In this document: one piece after another, positions 17,425-26,278 of the stretch
Numbering within the stretch: position 1 is the first letter of the stretch
How the letters are laid out: the number at the start of each line of letters is the position of its first letter
Source: Pseudomonas petrae
GTDB lineage: Bacteria; Pseudomonadota; Gammaproteobacteria; Pseudomonadales; Pseudomonadaceae
Direction: 5' to 3'
DNA: 64,000 nt
NCBI RefSeq assembly: GCF_021728295.1
Contig: NZ_JAKJXE010000006.1
Location: 1-64,000 of the forward strand
Translations under genes and position numbers: made by a program
Notes under the pieces: model-generated
What the model was told of the DNA's origin: nothing
The model's database searches: none
The model's input: the letters and a program-made list of their open reading frames with translations, nothing else

Positions 17425-18807
17425 ATGCGTTGCCTGCTGTTCGTTTGTTTGGTTCTGACATCCCTTTCTTCCATGGCCCTCGACCGGTTTCAGGTCGAGG
17501 GCTACGTGCTGCCCAACGGTTTGCAGTTGCTGCTCAAGCCTGCGGACAAAGGCCACGTTTCCATTCGTCTCGTTGTCGGCATTGGCTTCGATGACTTCAA
17601 ATGCGAAGACAAAGAGCTGCCGCACTTGCTTGAGCATCTGCTTTTCAGCGGGATCGATAACAGCGGTGAGGGCGGCCTTGAGCAGCAGATGCAGGCGTTG
17701 GGCGGCGAGTGGAACGCGTTCACCAGCAACACCGACACCACCTTCGTCATCGAGGCGCCGGCGCAGAATCAGCGCAAGGTGCTCGACCTGCTGCTCAATC
17801 TGCTGACCCATACGCAAATCAATCAAGCCAATCTGGACACCGCCAAGCGCATCGTCGCCCGTGAGGACGGAGGCCATTATTCGCATTTGCAACGCTGGCT
17901 GGACAAACGCGATCTGGGCCACGGCGCCAGCAGCCAGCTTGCCGTGGAGCTTGGCCTCAAGTGCCCGGAGCGGCCTGAGGTCGATCACCTCACCCTGGAG
18001 CAGATCGAGAATATCCACGACAACTGGTACGCCTCCAACAACATGACGCTGATCATCGTGGGCGACCTCGACAAGTTGTTGCCCGCCTACCTGGAGCGCA
18101 CCTTCGGCCAGCTCAATGCAGTCGATCCAACGGAACATCCGCCGCTTCGCTCGATGACCGAAAAGGCCGACCCTGAGCGCACGTTGATCCGCGGCGCGTT
18201 GGGCGATGGCGCAAAGCTGCATCTGCTGTTTTCCGAGCCGGACATGGGCGAGCAGCACGACGAAACCTGGGATCTGGTGAAGGCGTATCTGGACTGGGCG
18301 CTGTACAGCGAACTGCGCCTGGACAAGGGTTATTCCTACGGGCCATGGGCTGATCGCGAAGCGTTTGGGGACACCGGTTTTCTCAGCCTCAATGCCGATC
18401 TGAACCGCGAAGATGTTGATTCGGCCACTGCCGCAGTGCGCTCGATGCTCCAGCGGTTGCGCAAGGAAGGCATGGACCCGGCCACCTTTGCGCGGCTGCA
18501 GCAGGCGTCCATTGCCAAGCAGGCCTGGTCGGTTCAAGGCAATAGCGCGCTGGCCGACTATTACTGGGGTGCGCTGAATGATTACGACGATGGCCGCTTC
18601 CAGGACCCCGCGAAGCAAACCCGTGGTGTGAGCCTGGATCTGGCCAATCAGGCGATGCGTCAACTGCTGGCGCAACCCGGGTATCTTCGCGTTGAGGAGC
18701 CACTGCTCAGCTACGATGAGCTGTATGCAGTCGGATGCCTGCTGACGGCGTTGGTGGCGTTGCTGATTCTCTGGCGGTGGCGGGTTTACAAGAAGCGGCC
18801 GCTGTAA
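17425..18807 (+). CDS. M16 family zinc metallopeptidase (insulinase-like), membrane-anchored
   Basis: A 460-residue peptidase. A signal peptide (residues 1-18) is followed by an M16 domain with the inverted zinc motif HLLEH at residues 67-71 and a downstream RIVAREDGGHYS segment that can supply the third ligand. A second M16-type domain extends to about residue 420. The C terminus has one hydrophobic helix (about 430-452) ending in RWRVYKKRPL, which would anchor the enzyme in the inner membrane facing the periplasm. The long frame upstream overlaps the previous gene; MRCLLFVCLV gives a proper signal peptide. Substrates are unknown. Confidence 0.9.
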   Translation: MRCLLFVCLVLTSLSSMALDRFQVEGYVLPNGLQLLLKPADKGHVSIRLVVGIGFDDFKCEDKELPHLLEHLLFSGIDNSGEGGLEQQMQALGGEWNAFTSNTDTTFVIEAPAQNQRKVLDLLLNLLTHTQINQANLDTAKRIVAREDGGHYSHLQRWLDKRDLGHGASSQLAVELGLKCPERPEVDHLTLEQIENIHDNWYASNNMTLIIVGDLDKLLPAYLERTFGQLNAVDPTEHPPLRSMTEKADPERTLIRGALGDGAKLHLLFSEPDMGEQHDETWDLVKAYLDWALYSELRLDKGYSYGPWADREAFGDTGFLSLNADLNREDVDSATAAVRSMLQRLRKEGMDPATFARLQQASIAKQAWSVQGNSALADYYWGALNDYDDGRFQDPAKQTRGVSLDLANQAMRQLLAQPGYLRVEEPLLSYDELYAVGCLLTALVALLILWRWRVYKKRPL

Positions 18808-18906
18808 GCGAGGCGCATAGCTCTGTAAGATTTCGTCGAAGTGGCGCAGTTCGTTTTTGGTTATTTTTTATACACCTCGACCTATACCTAAGAGCGACGC
18901 CCCAAG

Positions 18907-20082
18907 ATGCCGGACATTAACGCAATCATTCATCACTCGCTGGTACAGCGCGTGCTGGAGTTCATCAAGCGCTACCCCGGGCTGATTGCGTTTTTCGGGT
19001 TCTGCTCAGGGATCGGCAGCTTCATTCTGGTGGATCGCCAAGCCAAGCTGGCGACCTGGATTGCGGTCATTCTGCTGGTGAGCTGGATCTGGCTGATGGT
19101 GGAAAACAGCGCGGTCGCCCTATTCGCGAAAATGTTTAAACGCGAGATTCCGCAGCCGCTGTTGCGCTACGGCACTCAGATGATCCATCAGGAAAGCCTG
19201 TTTTTCGTACTGCCGTTCTTCTTCGTAACCACCACGTGGTACAGCGGCCAGCTAGCGTTCACCGGGCTGCTCGGGGCGGCAGGCCTGATTTCGATCATCG
19301 ACCCGCTGTACTACAAATGGCTGGCGCCGCGCCGCTGGCTGTTCATGGCCCTGCATACCCTGACTCTGTTCGCCGCACTGCTCACGGCGCTGCCGATCAT
19401 CGTTCACCTGACCACGGCCGAGAGCTACAAGCTGGCGCTGGGCATTGCGATGCTGCTGTCGTTCCCGAGCCTGGCGTCGGGCTATCCGATCAACAACTGG
19501 AAACGCGGCCTCGGCGTGGTGGCCATGACACTGGCCATCGGTGGTGCAGGCTGGATGGCGCGATTCTGGGTGCCGCCGGCGACGCTCTGGCTGACCGAGG
19601 CGGCGATCAGCACGCGCTTCGATAACCAGAATCGCACCCCCGGCGAGAGCGTTCAGGAGATCGGCGTCAACCAGCTGCGCAGCGCCGGGCTCTACGCCTA
19701 CACGTCGATCAACGCCCCGCGCGGCCTGAACGAACGGATTTATCATGTGTGGCGCCACAACGGCGAGGAAATAGAGCGTATTGCTCTAGACATTAAGGGC
19801 GGTCGTGAGGAAGGCTATCGGGCCTGGACGCACAAGCAGAATTTCCCGCCGGACGTGCTCGGCAAATGGCAGGTGAGGGTGCTCACTGAGGACGGGCAGA
19901 TGATTGGTGTGCTGCGCTTCAACGTCACTGAGCGCGACCAGCCGGCCGTCACTCGCAACAAGATCAAGCCGGCAGGCCTGAAGCCAGGCACCGACGCTGA
20001 GGATCCGGATGACTCCGAGGCGAAAAAACCCGCAGACAGTGCGCCAGCCGAGAACCCTTCTGCCCCGGCTAAAACCAACTAA
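18907..20082 (+). CDS. DUF5924 family membrane protein with C-terminal DUF2914 domain
   Basis: A 391-residue inner-membrane protein with six to eight hydrophobic segments between residues about 25 and 235. A DUF2914-like extracytoplasmic domain follows (about 250-340, with GLNERIYHVWRHNGEEI and GKWQVRVLTEDGQMIGVLRF), then a charged Pro/Ala/Asp-rich tail. The function is unknown. DUF2914 domains occur in envelope proteins and look like small beta-sandwich modules. It lies 10 bases before the MlaE-type permease and in the same direction, so it is likely the first gene of the Mce transporter operon and may be a regulator or partner of it. Confidence 0.88.
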   Translation: MPDINAIIHHSLVQRVLEFIKRYPGLIAFFGFCSGIGSFILVDRQAKLATWIAVILLVSWIWLMVENSAVALFAKMFKREIPQPLLRYGTQMIHQESLFFVLPFFFVTTTWYSGQLAFTGLLGAAGLISIIDPLYYKWLAPRRWLFMALHTLTLFAALLTALPIIVHLTTAESYKLALGIAMLLSFPSLASGYPINNWKRGLGVVAMTLAIGGAGWMARFWVPPATLWLTEAAISTRFDNQNRTPGESVQEIGVNQLRSAGLYAYTSINAPRGLNERIYHVWRHNGEEIERIALDIKGGREEGYRAWTHKQNFPPDVLGKWQVRVLTEDGQMIGVLRFNVTERDQPAVTRNKIKPAGLKPGTDAEDPDDSEAKKPADSAPAENPSAPAKTN

Positions 20083-20092
20083 GCTCGTCGCT

Positions 20093-21262
20093 ATGACCCC
20101 ACTGACCACGCAGGCTTCCTCCGCGCCCAAGGTTCCAGGACGCGTCTTGATGGACACTTCGAGCAATCCGGTTCAGCTGCGGATCGCCGGAGACTGGACG
20201 CTCGCCCACTACCGCGAACTCAAGCGCCAGACCGATGCATTAAGCGCCGGATTCAGTCCAACTACCCTCGTGGACATGGACGAACTCGGCGCGCTCGACA
20301 CCGCCGGCGCGTCGTTGCTGGTAGAGCTTCTCGGCGTGCAGCGCCTGCGTTTGCTGGCCGTGCAAGCGCCTAATCTGCCTGAGTCCAGCCGCGCGCTGAT
20401 GCAGACCATCCAGAGCGCATTGGCTGACTATTGCCGGCCAGTCCGGGAGCCTGACGCCGCCGTGGGCATGCAGCTGCTGGCGCGAATTGGCGCGGCGGTG
20501 GACGTGATCTTGAAGGACACGCTGCAACTGCTGGGCTTTATCGGGCTCATCCTGCAGACCTTCGCGTCCACTCTGTTTCGCCCCCGGCGCTGGCGTACCA
20601 CATCCGTCATCGCCCACATCGAGCAAATCGGCCTGGACGCCGCGCCCATTGTGGCGCTGCTGACGTTCATGGTTGGCGCGGTGGTGGCCTTCCTCGGCGC
20701 CACGGTGCTGAAGGCCTTTGGCGCGACGATTTTCACCGTTGACCTGATCGGCTTCTCTTTCCTGCGGGAATTCGCCGTGCTGTTGACCGCCATCCTGCTG
20801 GCCGGTCGCACGGCCAGCGCCTTCACCGCGCAGATCGGCTCGATGAAAGCCAACGAGGAACTGGATGCGCTGCAAACCCTGGGGCTGAGTCCTACAGAGC
20901 TGCTGGTGCTGCCCCGCGTGCTGGCGTTGCTCATCTCACTGCCCATGCTGACGTTTCTCGCGATGATCTGCGGCATTGTCGGTGGCGGCGTGGTGTGCGC
21001 TTTGTCGCTGGGCATCTCGCCGGCGATGTTTCTGTCGTTGATGCAGGCCGATATCGGCGTGCAACATTTTCTCGTGGGCATCGCCAAGGCACCGATCTTC
21101 GCGTTCTTCATCGCCGCCATTGGCTGCCTGGAAGGCTTCAAGGTCGAGGGCAGCGCCGAATCTGTCGGGGCCCACACGACGTCGAGCGTGGTGCAGTCAA
21201 TTTTTGTGGTTATCGTGCTGGATGCCTTGGTCGCGATGTTCTGCATGGAGATCGGCTGGTGA
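20093..21262 (+). CDS. MlaE family lipid ABC transporter permease with fused N-terminal STAS (MlaB-like) domain
   Basis: A 389-residue protein. Residues about 15-110 form a STAS domain (LVDMDELGALDTAGASLLVEL) like MlaB. Residues about 140-385 form the MlaE/YrbE permease with five or six helices and the conserved FLREFAVLLTAILLAGRTAS and EELDALQTLGLSP blocks. MlaE-type permeases move phospholipids between the inner membrane and a periplasmic MCE protein. Here the separate MlaB subunit of the canonical system is fused to the permease. The start at 20093 follows the DUF5924 stop. The stop overlaps the ATPase gene by four bases (GTGA). Confidence 0.93.
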   Translation: MTPLTTQASSAPKVPGRVLMDTSSNPVQLRIAGDWTLAHYRELKRQTDALSAGFSPTTLVDMDELGALDTAGASLLVELLGVQRLRLLAVQAPNLPESSRALMQTIQSALADYCRPVREPDAAVGMQLLARIGAAVDVILKDTLQLLGFIGLILQTFASTLFRPRRWRTTSVIAHIEQIGLDAAPIVALLTFMVGAVVAFLGATVLKAFGATIFTVDLIGFSFLREFAVLLTAILLAGRTASAFTAQIGSMKANEELDALQTLGLSPTELLVLPRVLALLISLPMLTFLAMICGIVGGGVVCALSLGISPAMFLSLMQADIGVQHFLVGIAKAPIFAFFIAAIGCLEGFKVEGSAESVGAHTTSSVVQSIFVVIVLDALVAMFCMEIGW

Positions 21263-22065
21263 CCCGCCGTTGCGTACAACCCGTCGAGAAGGTGATTGAG
21301 GTTCGCGGCCTGAGCAATCGCTTCGGCTCGCAAGTGGTGCATGAGAACCTCGACCTGGACCTGTATCGCGGGGAGATCCTTGGCGTGGTGGGCGGCTCCG
21401 GCGCAGGCAAGTCGGTGTTGCTGCGCAGCATTGTCGGGCTGCAACAGCCCGCCGCAGGAAGTGTCCACGTCTTGGGTCAGGACTTGCTGAATCTGTCCGA
21501 CAACGCGCGCTCTCAGGTGGAACGACGTTTCGGGGTGCTGTTTCAGAAAGGCGCGCTGTTCTCCTCGCTGACCATCACGGAGAACGTGGCGTTACCGCTG
21601 ATTGAACACGCCGGGCTTAGCCGCGAGGAAGCCGAGCATCTGGCCGGGATCAAAATGGCGTTGGCCGGACTGCCGCTGTCGGCGGCGCATAAATACCCCG
21701 CGTCGCTCTCCGGCGGCATGATCAAGCGCGCGGCGCTGGCGCGAGCACTGGCGCTGGATCCGGACATCCTGTTTCTGGACGAACCCACTGCCGGGCTCGA
21801 TCCGATTGGCGCCGGCGCGTTTGACCAGTTGATCCTGACCCTGCGCGATGCGTTAGGCCTTAGCGTCTTCATGGTCACCCACGACCTCGACACGCTTTAT
21901 ACAATCACCGACCGCGTCGCCGTGCTGGCGCAGAAGCGCGTGCTGGTCGCGGACAGCATCGACAGGGTGTCTGCGACCAAGGACGCCTGGATTCACGAAT
22001 ACTTTCATGGCCCGCGCGGCCGCTCGGCCTATTCGGCGGCCACCCACCCACACGAGGTCTCATGA
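21259..22065 (+). CDS. MlaF-like ABC transporter ATP-binding protein
   Basis: The 268-residue ATPase of the lipid transporter. Walker A is GGSGAGKS (near residue 44), the signature is LSGGM, and Walker B plus D-loop is ILFLDEPTAGLDP. The GTG start overlaps the permease stop, and the stop overlaps the MlaD-type gene by four bases, which is tight translational coupling. The open frame runs much further upstream in the permease's alternative frame, but that part has no homology. Confidence 0.94.
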   Translation: MTRRCVQPVEKVIEVRGLSNRFGSQVVHENLDLDLYRGEILGVVGGSGAGKSVLLRSIVGLQQPAAGSVHVLGQDLLNLSDNARSQVERRFGVLFQKGALFSSLTITENVALPLIEHAGLSREEAEHLAGIKMALAGLPLSAAHKYPASLSGGMIKRAALARALALDPDILFLDEPTAGLDPIGAGAFDQLILTLRDALGLSVFMVTHDLDTLYTITDRVAVLAQKRVLVADSIDRVSATKDAWIHEYFHGPRGRSAYSAATHPHEVS

Positions 22066-23003
22066 TGGAAACCCGCGCCCATCACGTTCTGATCGGCCTG
22101 TTCACGGTCATCGTGGTCGCCGCCGCGCTGCTGTTCGGTCTGTGGCTGGCAAAATCCAGCGTCGACTCGGCTTTCAAGGACTATCAGGTTGTCTTCAACG
22201 AGTCGGTGACCGGTTTGTCTCGCGGCAGTCCGGTGCAGTACAGCGGGATCAAGGTCGGTGACGTCGTGCAGTTGCGCCTCGATCCTCAGGACCCACGCCG
22301 CGTGCTGGCGCAGATCCGCGTTGCCGGCGAAACCCCGATCAAGCGCGACACCTTCGCAAAACTGGCACTGGCCGGCATCACTGGTACCTCGCTCATCCAG
22401 CTCAGCGGCGGCACACCGCAAAGCGAGGAGCTGAAGGGTGAGGGCGGCAACCTGCCAGTGATCATCGCCTCGCCGTCGCCCATCTCGCGCTTGCTGAACG
22501 ACAGTGACGACTTGCTGAGCGGCACCAACGCATTGCTGCATAACGCCAACGCGATGTTTTCTTCGAACAACGTGGAGACGCTGTCGCGCACGCTGCAACA
22601 TCTTGAGCAGACCACCGGCGCGATCTCCGATCAGCGCGACGACATTCGTCAGGCTTTGAAGCAAATGACGCTGCTGAGCAAGCAGGCCGGAGCAACGCTG
22701 GAGCAAACCTCAACACTGATGCGCAACGCCAACCAGCTGCTGACCAGTGATGGCAGGCAAACCATTGCCAGTGCGCAACAGGCGATGAAATCCCTCGAAC
22801 AAAGCAGCCAGACCATCAATACGCTGCTCAAGAACAACCAGAATTCGGTGAACGACGGTCTGCAAGGGCTGGGCGAACTGGGCCCGGCGATTCGCGAGCT
22901 GCGTGAAACCCTCAGCTCATTGAAAACCATCTCGCGCAGCCTGAATGCCAACCCGAGCGGCTACTTGCTGGGCAGCGAGAAGAATAAGGAGTTCGAGCCA
23001 TGA
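22062..23003 (+). CDS. MlaD family (MCE domain) periplasmic lipid-binding protein
   Basis: A 313-residue protein with an N-terminal membrane anchor (residues about 8-30), one MCE domain (about 38-115, with GLSRGSPVQYSGIKVGDV and AGITGTSLIQLSGG) and a long helical C-terminal region (about 150-300) rich in Gln, Ser and Thr. MCE proteins of this type form hexamers that carry lipids between the membranes; the extended helices suggest a needle- or tunnel-like assembly (PqiB/YebT-like inference). The start lies in an ATGA overlap with the ATPase gene and the stop overlaps the next lipoprotein gene by four bases. Confidence 0.93.
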   Translation: MMETRAHHVLIGLFTVIVVAAALLFGLWLAKSSVDSAFKDYQVVFNESVTGLSRGSPVQYSGIKVGDVVQLRLDPQDPRRVLAQIRVAGETPIKRDTFAKLALAGITGTSLIQLSGGTPQSEELKGEGGNLPVIIASPSPISRLLNDSDDLLSGTNALLHNANAMFSSNNVETLSRTLQHLEQTTGAISDQRDDIRQALKQMTLLSKQAGATLEQTSTLMRNANQLLTSDGRQTIASAQQAMKSLEQSSQTINTLLKNNQNSVNDGLQGLGELGPAIRELRETLSSLKTISRSLNANPSGYLLGSEKNKEFEP

Positions 23004-23638
23004 GGCTTGTCGGTCAGTCCATTACTCGACTGTTGTTGGCGGCAACCCTGTTGTCGCTCGGCGCTTGTTCGATCCTCCCCGAGCAGGCGCCGTCAGACGT
23101 TTACCGTTTGCCGGCGGCATCCCCCGCCAGCAAGGGGACGTCGCCGGTGGCGTGGTCGCTGCGGGTGGTGCGGCCCAAATCCAGCGAGACACTGGACAGC
23201 CCGCGCATCGCCGTCATCCCCCAGGGCAATGTCATCAGCAGCTACAAAGGCGCGCGCTGGAGTGATCCGGCGCCGGTCCTGCTGCGCAATCGACTGACCG
23301 ATGCTTTCTACCGCGACGGGCGAATACAGTCGATCAGCACCGACGACAGCAACCTGCAGGCTGATTTCGAATTGGGCGGGGAGCTGCAGGCGTTTCAGAG
23401 CGAGTATCGCGGGGCCACCATTGAAGTGGTGATTTGCCTGGATGCGCGGCTCGCTGACGATCGCCAGCGAATTGTCGCGAGCCGGCGCTTTGAAGTGCAT
23501 CAGCCGGTGGCCGACAAGCAGGTGTCGGCGGTGGTCTCGGCATTCGGTCAGGCCAGCGATACGCTGGCCGCCCAAGTACTGCAATGGACCATTGAGCAGG
23601 GCGAGAAGCGTTACACCGCCGAGCCGAAGAACCAGTAG
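23000..23638 (+). CDS. ABC-type transport auxiliary lipoprotein (PqiC/ABC_trans_aux family)
   Basis: A 212-residue lipoprotein with lipobox LGAC (Cys about residue 22) and no Asp at +2, so outer-membrane sorting is likely. It belongs to the auxiliary lipoprotein family linked to Mce transporters (PqiC-like), which is thought to receive or dock the lipid conduit at the outer membrane. It is the last gene of the DUF5924-permease-ATPase-MCE-lipoprotein operon. The 3' end overlaps the convergent SpmA/B-like gene by 28 bases. Confidence 0.9.
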   Translation: MRLVGQSITRLLLAATLLSLGACSILPEQAPSDVYRLPAASPASKGTSPVAWSLRVVRPKSSETLDSPRIAVIPQGNVISSYKGARWSDPAPVLLRNRLTDAFYRDGRIQSISTDDSNLQADFELGGELQAFQSEYRGATIEVVICLDARLADDRQRIVASRRFEVHQPVADKQVSAVVSAFGQASDTLAAQVLQWTIEQGEKRYTAEPKNQ

Positions 23639-24849
23639 CAGACGGCAATCGCAGCAACCACACCGGCGAATTCCGCCAGCAGCGCGCAGCCCACGGCGTG
23701 TCGCGCGCGCTGAATCCCTACCGCGCCGAAATACACCGCCAGTACATAGAACGTGGTTTCGGTGCTGCCTTGAATCGTCGCCGCGACGAGGGCCGGGAAG
23801 CTGTCGACGCCTTGGGTTTTCATGGTCTCGATCAGCATTGCCCGCGCCGCACTGCCGGAGAACGGCTTGACCAGTGCAGTCGGCAGCGCATCGACGAAAC
23901 GGGCGTCCAGGCCCATCCATTGAATCCCGTGACGAATCCCCTCAAGAATCAGATCCAGCGCGCCCGATGCGCGCAGCACACCGACGGCGCAGAGCATCGC
24001 GACTAGATACGGCAGCAGGTTCTTGGCGACGTCGAAGCCTTCCTTCGCGCCTTCGACGAAGGTCTCGTACACCTTGACCTTGCGCAGTGCGCCAATCACC
24101 AGGAACAGCATGATGATGCCGAACAGCGTCACGTTTCCCAGCACCGATGACAGGCTCGACAGCGCAGCGGCAGACAACCCGGCCAGTACCGTCATGAACC
24201 CGCCCAGCAGCAACGCGCCGGGAATCAGGTAAGCGAGCACCACTGGGTCCCATAACTTCAGGCGCTGCATGAACGCCACCGACAGCAGACCGACCAGCGT
24301 CGAGGCGCTGGTCGCGAGCAGGATCGGCAAGAACACCATGGTGGGGTCAGCCGCGCCTTGTTGGGCGCGGTACATGAAGATGGTCACCGGCAGCAGCGTC
24401 AGCGAGGAAGCGTTGAGCACCAGAAAGAGGATCTGCGCATTGCTGGCGATGGTCTGGCTGGGGTTGAGCTCTTGCAACGAGCGCATGGCCTTGAGGCCGA
24501 TGGGTGTGGCGGCGTTGTCCAGACCGAGCGCGTTGGCGGCAAAGTTGAGGGTGATCAGGCCCAGCGCCGGGTGGCCACGCGGCACTTCGGGCATCAGGCG
24601 ATGAAACAGCGGCGCCAGGACTTTGCCCAGCCAGTCGACGATTCCGGCCTTCTCGGCGATGTTGAGAAAGCCCAGCCACAGGGTGAGGGTGCCGAACAAC
24701 AGCACCATGACTTCCACCGATAGCTTGGCCATGGCGAAGATGCTCTCGACCATGGCGGCAAAGACGCCGGCATTGCCTCCCACCAGCCATTGCGCCAGCG
24801 CAGATATCGCCGCGACCACAAAAAACCCAAGCCATAGGCCGTTCAGCAT
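23611..24849 (-). CDS. Nucleoside recognition domain (SpmA/SpmB-like fusion) membrane protein
   Basis: A 412-residue inner-membrane protein with about ten hydrophobic segments. It has two 'gate' domains in tandem: the first with LNFAANALGLDNAATPIGLK (SpmA-like) and the second with KPFSGSAARAMLIE and IQGSTETTFYVLAVYFGAVG (SpmB-like). In spore formers SpmA and SpmB are separate proteins affecting spore-core dehydration; the role of the fused form in non-sporulating Gram-negatives is unknown, although a transport function is usually assumed. It is monocistronic, with its 3' end overlapping the lipoprotein gene on the other strand. Confidence 0.9.
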   Translation of the reverse strand: MLNGLWLGFFVVAAISALAQWLVGGNAGVFAAMVESIFAMAKLSVEVMVLLFGTLTLWLGFLNIAEKAGIVDWLGKVLAPLFHRLMPEVPRGHPALGLITLNFAANALGLDNAATPIGLKAMRSLQELNPSQTIASNAQILFLVLNASSLTLLPVTIFMYRAQQGAADPTMVFLPILLATSASTLVGLLSVAFMQRLKLWDPVVLAYLIPGALLLGGFMTVLAGLSAAALSSLSSVLGNVTLFGIIMLFLVIGALRKVKVYETFVEGAKEGFDVAKNLLPYLVAMLCAVGVLRASGALDLILEGIRHGIQWMGLDARFVDALPTALVKPFSGSAARAMLIETMKTQGVDSFPALVAATIQGSTETTFYVLAVYFGAVGIQRARHAVGCALLAEFAGVVAAIAVCYWFFGSAV

Positions 24850-24900
24850 ACAAATCCCCTCGCAAGATGCGGCGATGATAACGGCGGGGGCAGAAACAAC

Positions 24901-24923
24901 AAACCCCGGCCGGGGCCAGGGTT
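24901..24923 (-). terminator. Hairpin terminator of gltP (minus strand)
   Basis: AAACCC and GGGTTT flank a GC-rich core that contains CCCCGGCCGGGG. On the minus strand it is followed by GTTGTTTC, 24 bases after the gltP stop codon. Confidence 0.6.
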
Positions 24924-24946
24924 TGATGATTCACGCCAGACAGTGA

Positions 24947-26278
24947 TTACTCGACCGTCGATTGACCCGCCGGCAGAGGGTCCTTGCCACGCCAGTGCGG
25001 CAGGGAGTTCCAGTAGCGCTCGCCCTTGGCATCGTCGTACATGCCTTCCCAGCGCGAGATCACCAACACCGCAAGTGCGTTGCCGATCACGTTCAGCGCC
25101 GTGCGCGCCATGTCCATGATGCGGTCGACGCCGGCAATGAACGCCAGGCCTTCCAGCGGGATGCCCACGCTGCCCAACGTTGCCAGCAGCACGACAAACG
25201 ACACGCCCGGCACACCGGCGATGCCCTTGGAGGTCACCATTAGGGTCAGGACGAGCATCAACTGCTGGCCGATCGACAGATCAATGCCATACAGCTGAGC
25301 GATAAACAGCGCTGCGATGCTTTGGTACAGCGTCGAGCCGTCGAGGTTGAACGAGTAACCGGTCGGCACCACGAAGCTGCTGATGGCCTTCGGCGCGCCG
25401 TACGCTTCCATCTTCTCGATCACGCGCGGCAGCACGGTTTCCGAGCTGGCGGTGGAGTAGGCCAGCACCAGTTCGTCCTTGAAGATGCGCATCAGCTTGA
25501 GTACCGAGAAGCCAAACAGGCGCGCAATCAGGCCAAGCACCACGAAGGCAAAGAAGGCGATGGCGACATACACCAGAATGACCAGCTTGGCCAAAGGCAG
25601 CAGCGAGGCGAAGCCAAAGTTGGCGACGGTCACGGCAATCAGTGCAAATACGCCAATCGGTGCGTAGTTCATGATCATGTGGGTGACCTTGAACATGGTC
25701 TCCGAGACGCCCTGGAATACCTTCACCAACGGATCACGCACCTCCGCGTTCAGGCTCGACAGGCCCAGTCCGAAGAGCACCGAGAAGAAGATGATCGGCA
25801 GCATGTCGCCACGGGCAACCGCCGCGAAGATGTTCGACGGGATGAGGTTGAGGATCGTCGCAACAAAGGCATGGTCATGCTGTACTTCCGCAGTGGTCTT
25901 CTCGTACTGCGAGATGTCCACCGTGCCCAGCGTGCTCATGTCGATGCCCGTACCGGGATGGAAGACATTGGCCAGCAGCAGACCCACCACGATGGCAATC
26001 GTGGTGACGACTTCAAAATAGAGAATGGTCTTGAGACCGATGCGGCCAAGCTTCTTCGCGTCGCCGACGCCGGCGATTCCGACGACCAGGGAGGAGATCA
26101 CAATCGGGATAACGATCATTTTGATCAGGCGGATAAAGATGTCGCCCGCTGGCTGCAGGATATTGCTGATCCACCAGGCTTTCTCGGTGCTGAAGTGGTT
26201 CAGGACGGCGCCAATGGCGATACCCAGGACCAGGCCGATGAGGATCTGCCAGGCGAGGCTCAGTTTTGCCTTCTTCAT
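24947..26278 (-). CDS. gltP: Glutamate/aspartate:proton symporter
   Basis: A 443-residue dicarboxylate/amino acid:cation symporter (DAACS family) importing glutamate and aspartate across the inner membrane. Six N-terminal helices and the two re-entrant hairpin regions are recognisable from TASSETVLPRVIEKM (Ser-rich HP1) and PTGYSFNLDGSTLYQS (TM7), with VTSKGIAGVPG in HP2. The sequence is closer to the proton-coupled GltP branch than to DctA. It is monocistronic, flanked by a terminator and a long upstream gap. Confidence 0.93.
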   Translation of the reverse strand: MKKAKLSLAWQILIGLVLGIAIGAVLNHFSTEKAWWISNILQPAGDIFIRLIKMIVIPIVISSLVVGIAGVGDAKKLGRIGLKTILYFEVVTTIAIVVGLLLANVFHPGTGIDMSTLGTVDISQYEKTTAEVQHDHAFVATILNLIPSNIFAAVARGDMLPIIFFSVLFGLGLSSLNAEVRDPLVKVFQGVSETMFKVTHMIMNYAPIGVFALIAVTVANFGFASLLPLAKLVILVYVAIAFFAFVVLGLIARLFGFSVLKLMRIFKDELVLAYSTASSETVLPRVIEKMEAYGAPKAISSFVVPTGYSFNLDGSTLYQSIAALFIAQLYGIDLSIGQQLMLVLTLMVTSKGIAGVPGVSFVVLLATLGSVGIPLEGLAFIAGVDRIMDMARTALNVIGNALAVLVISRWEGMYDDAKGERYWNSLPHWRGKDPLPAGQSTVE

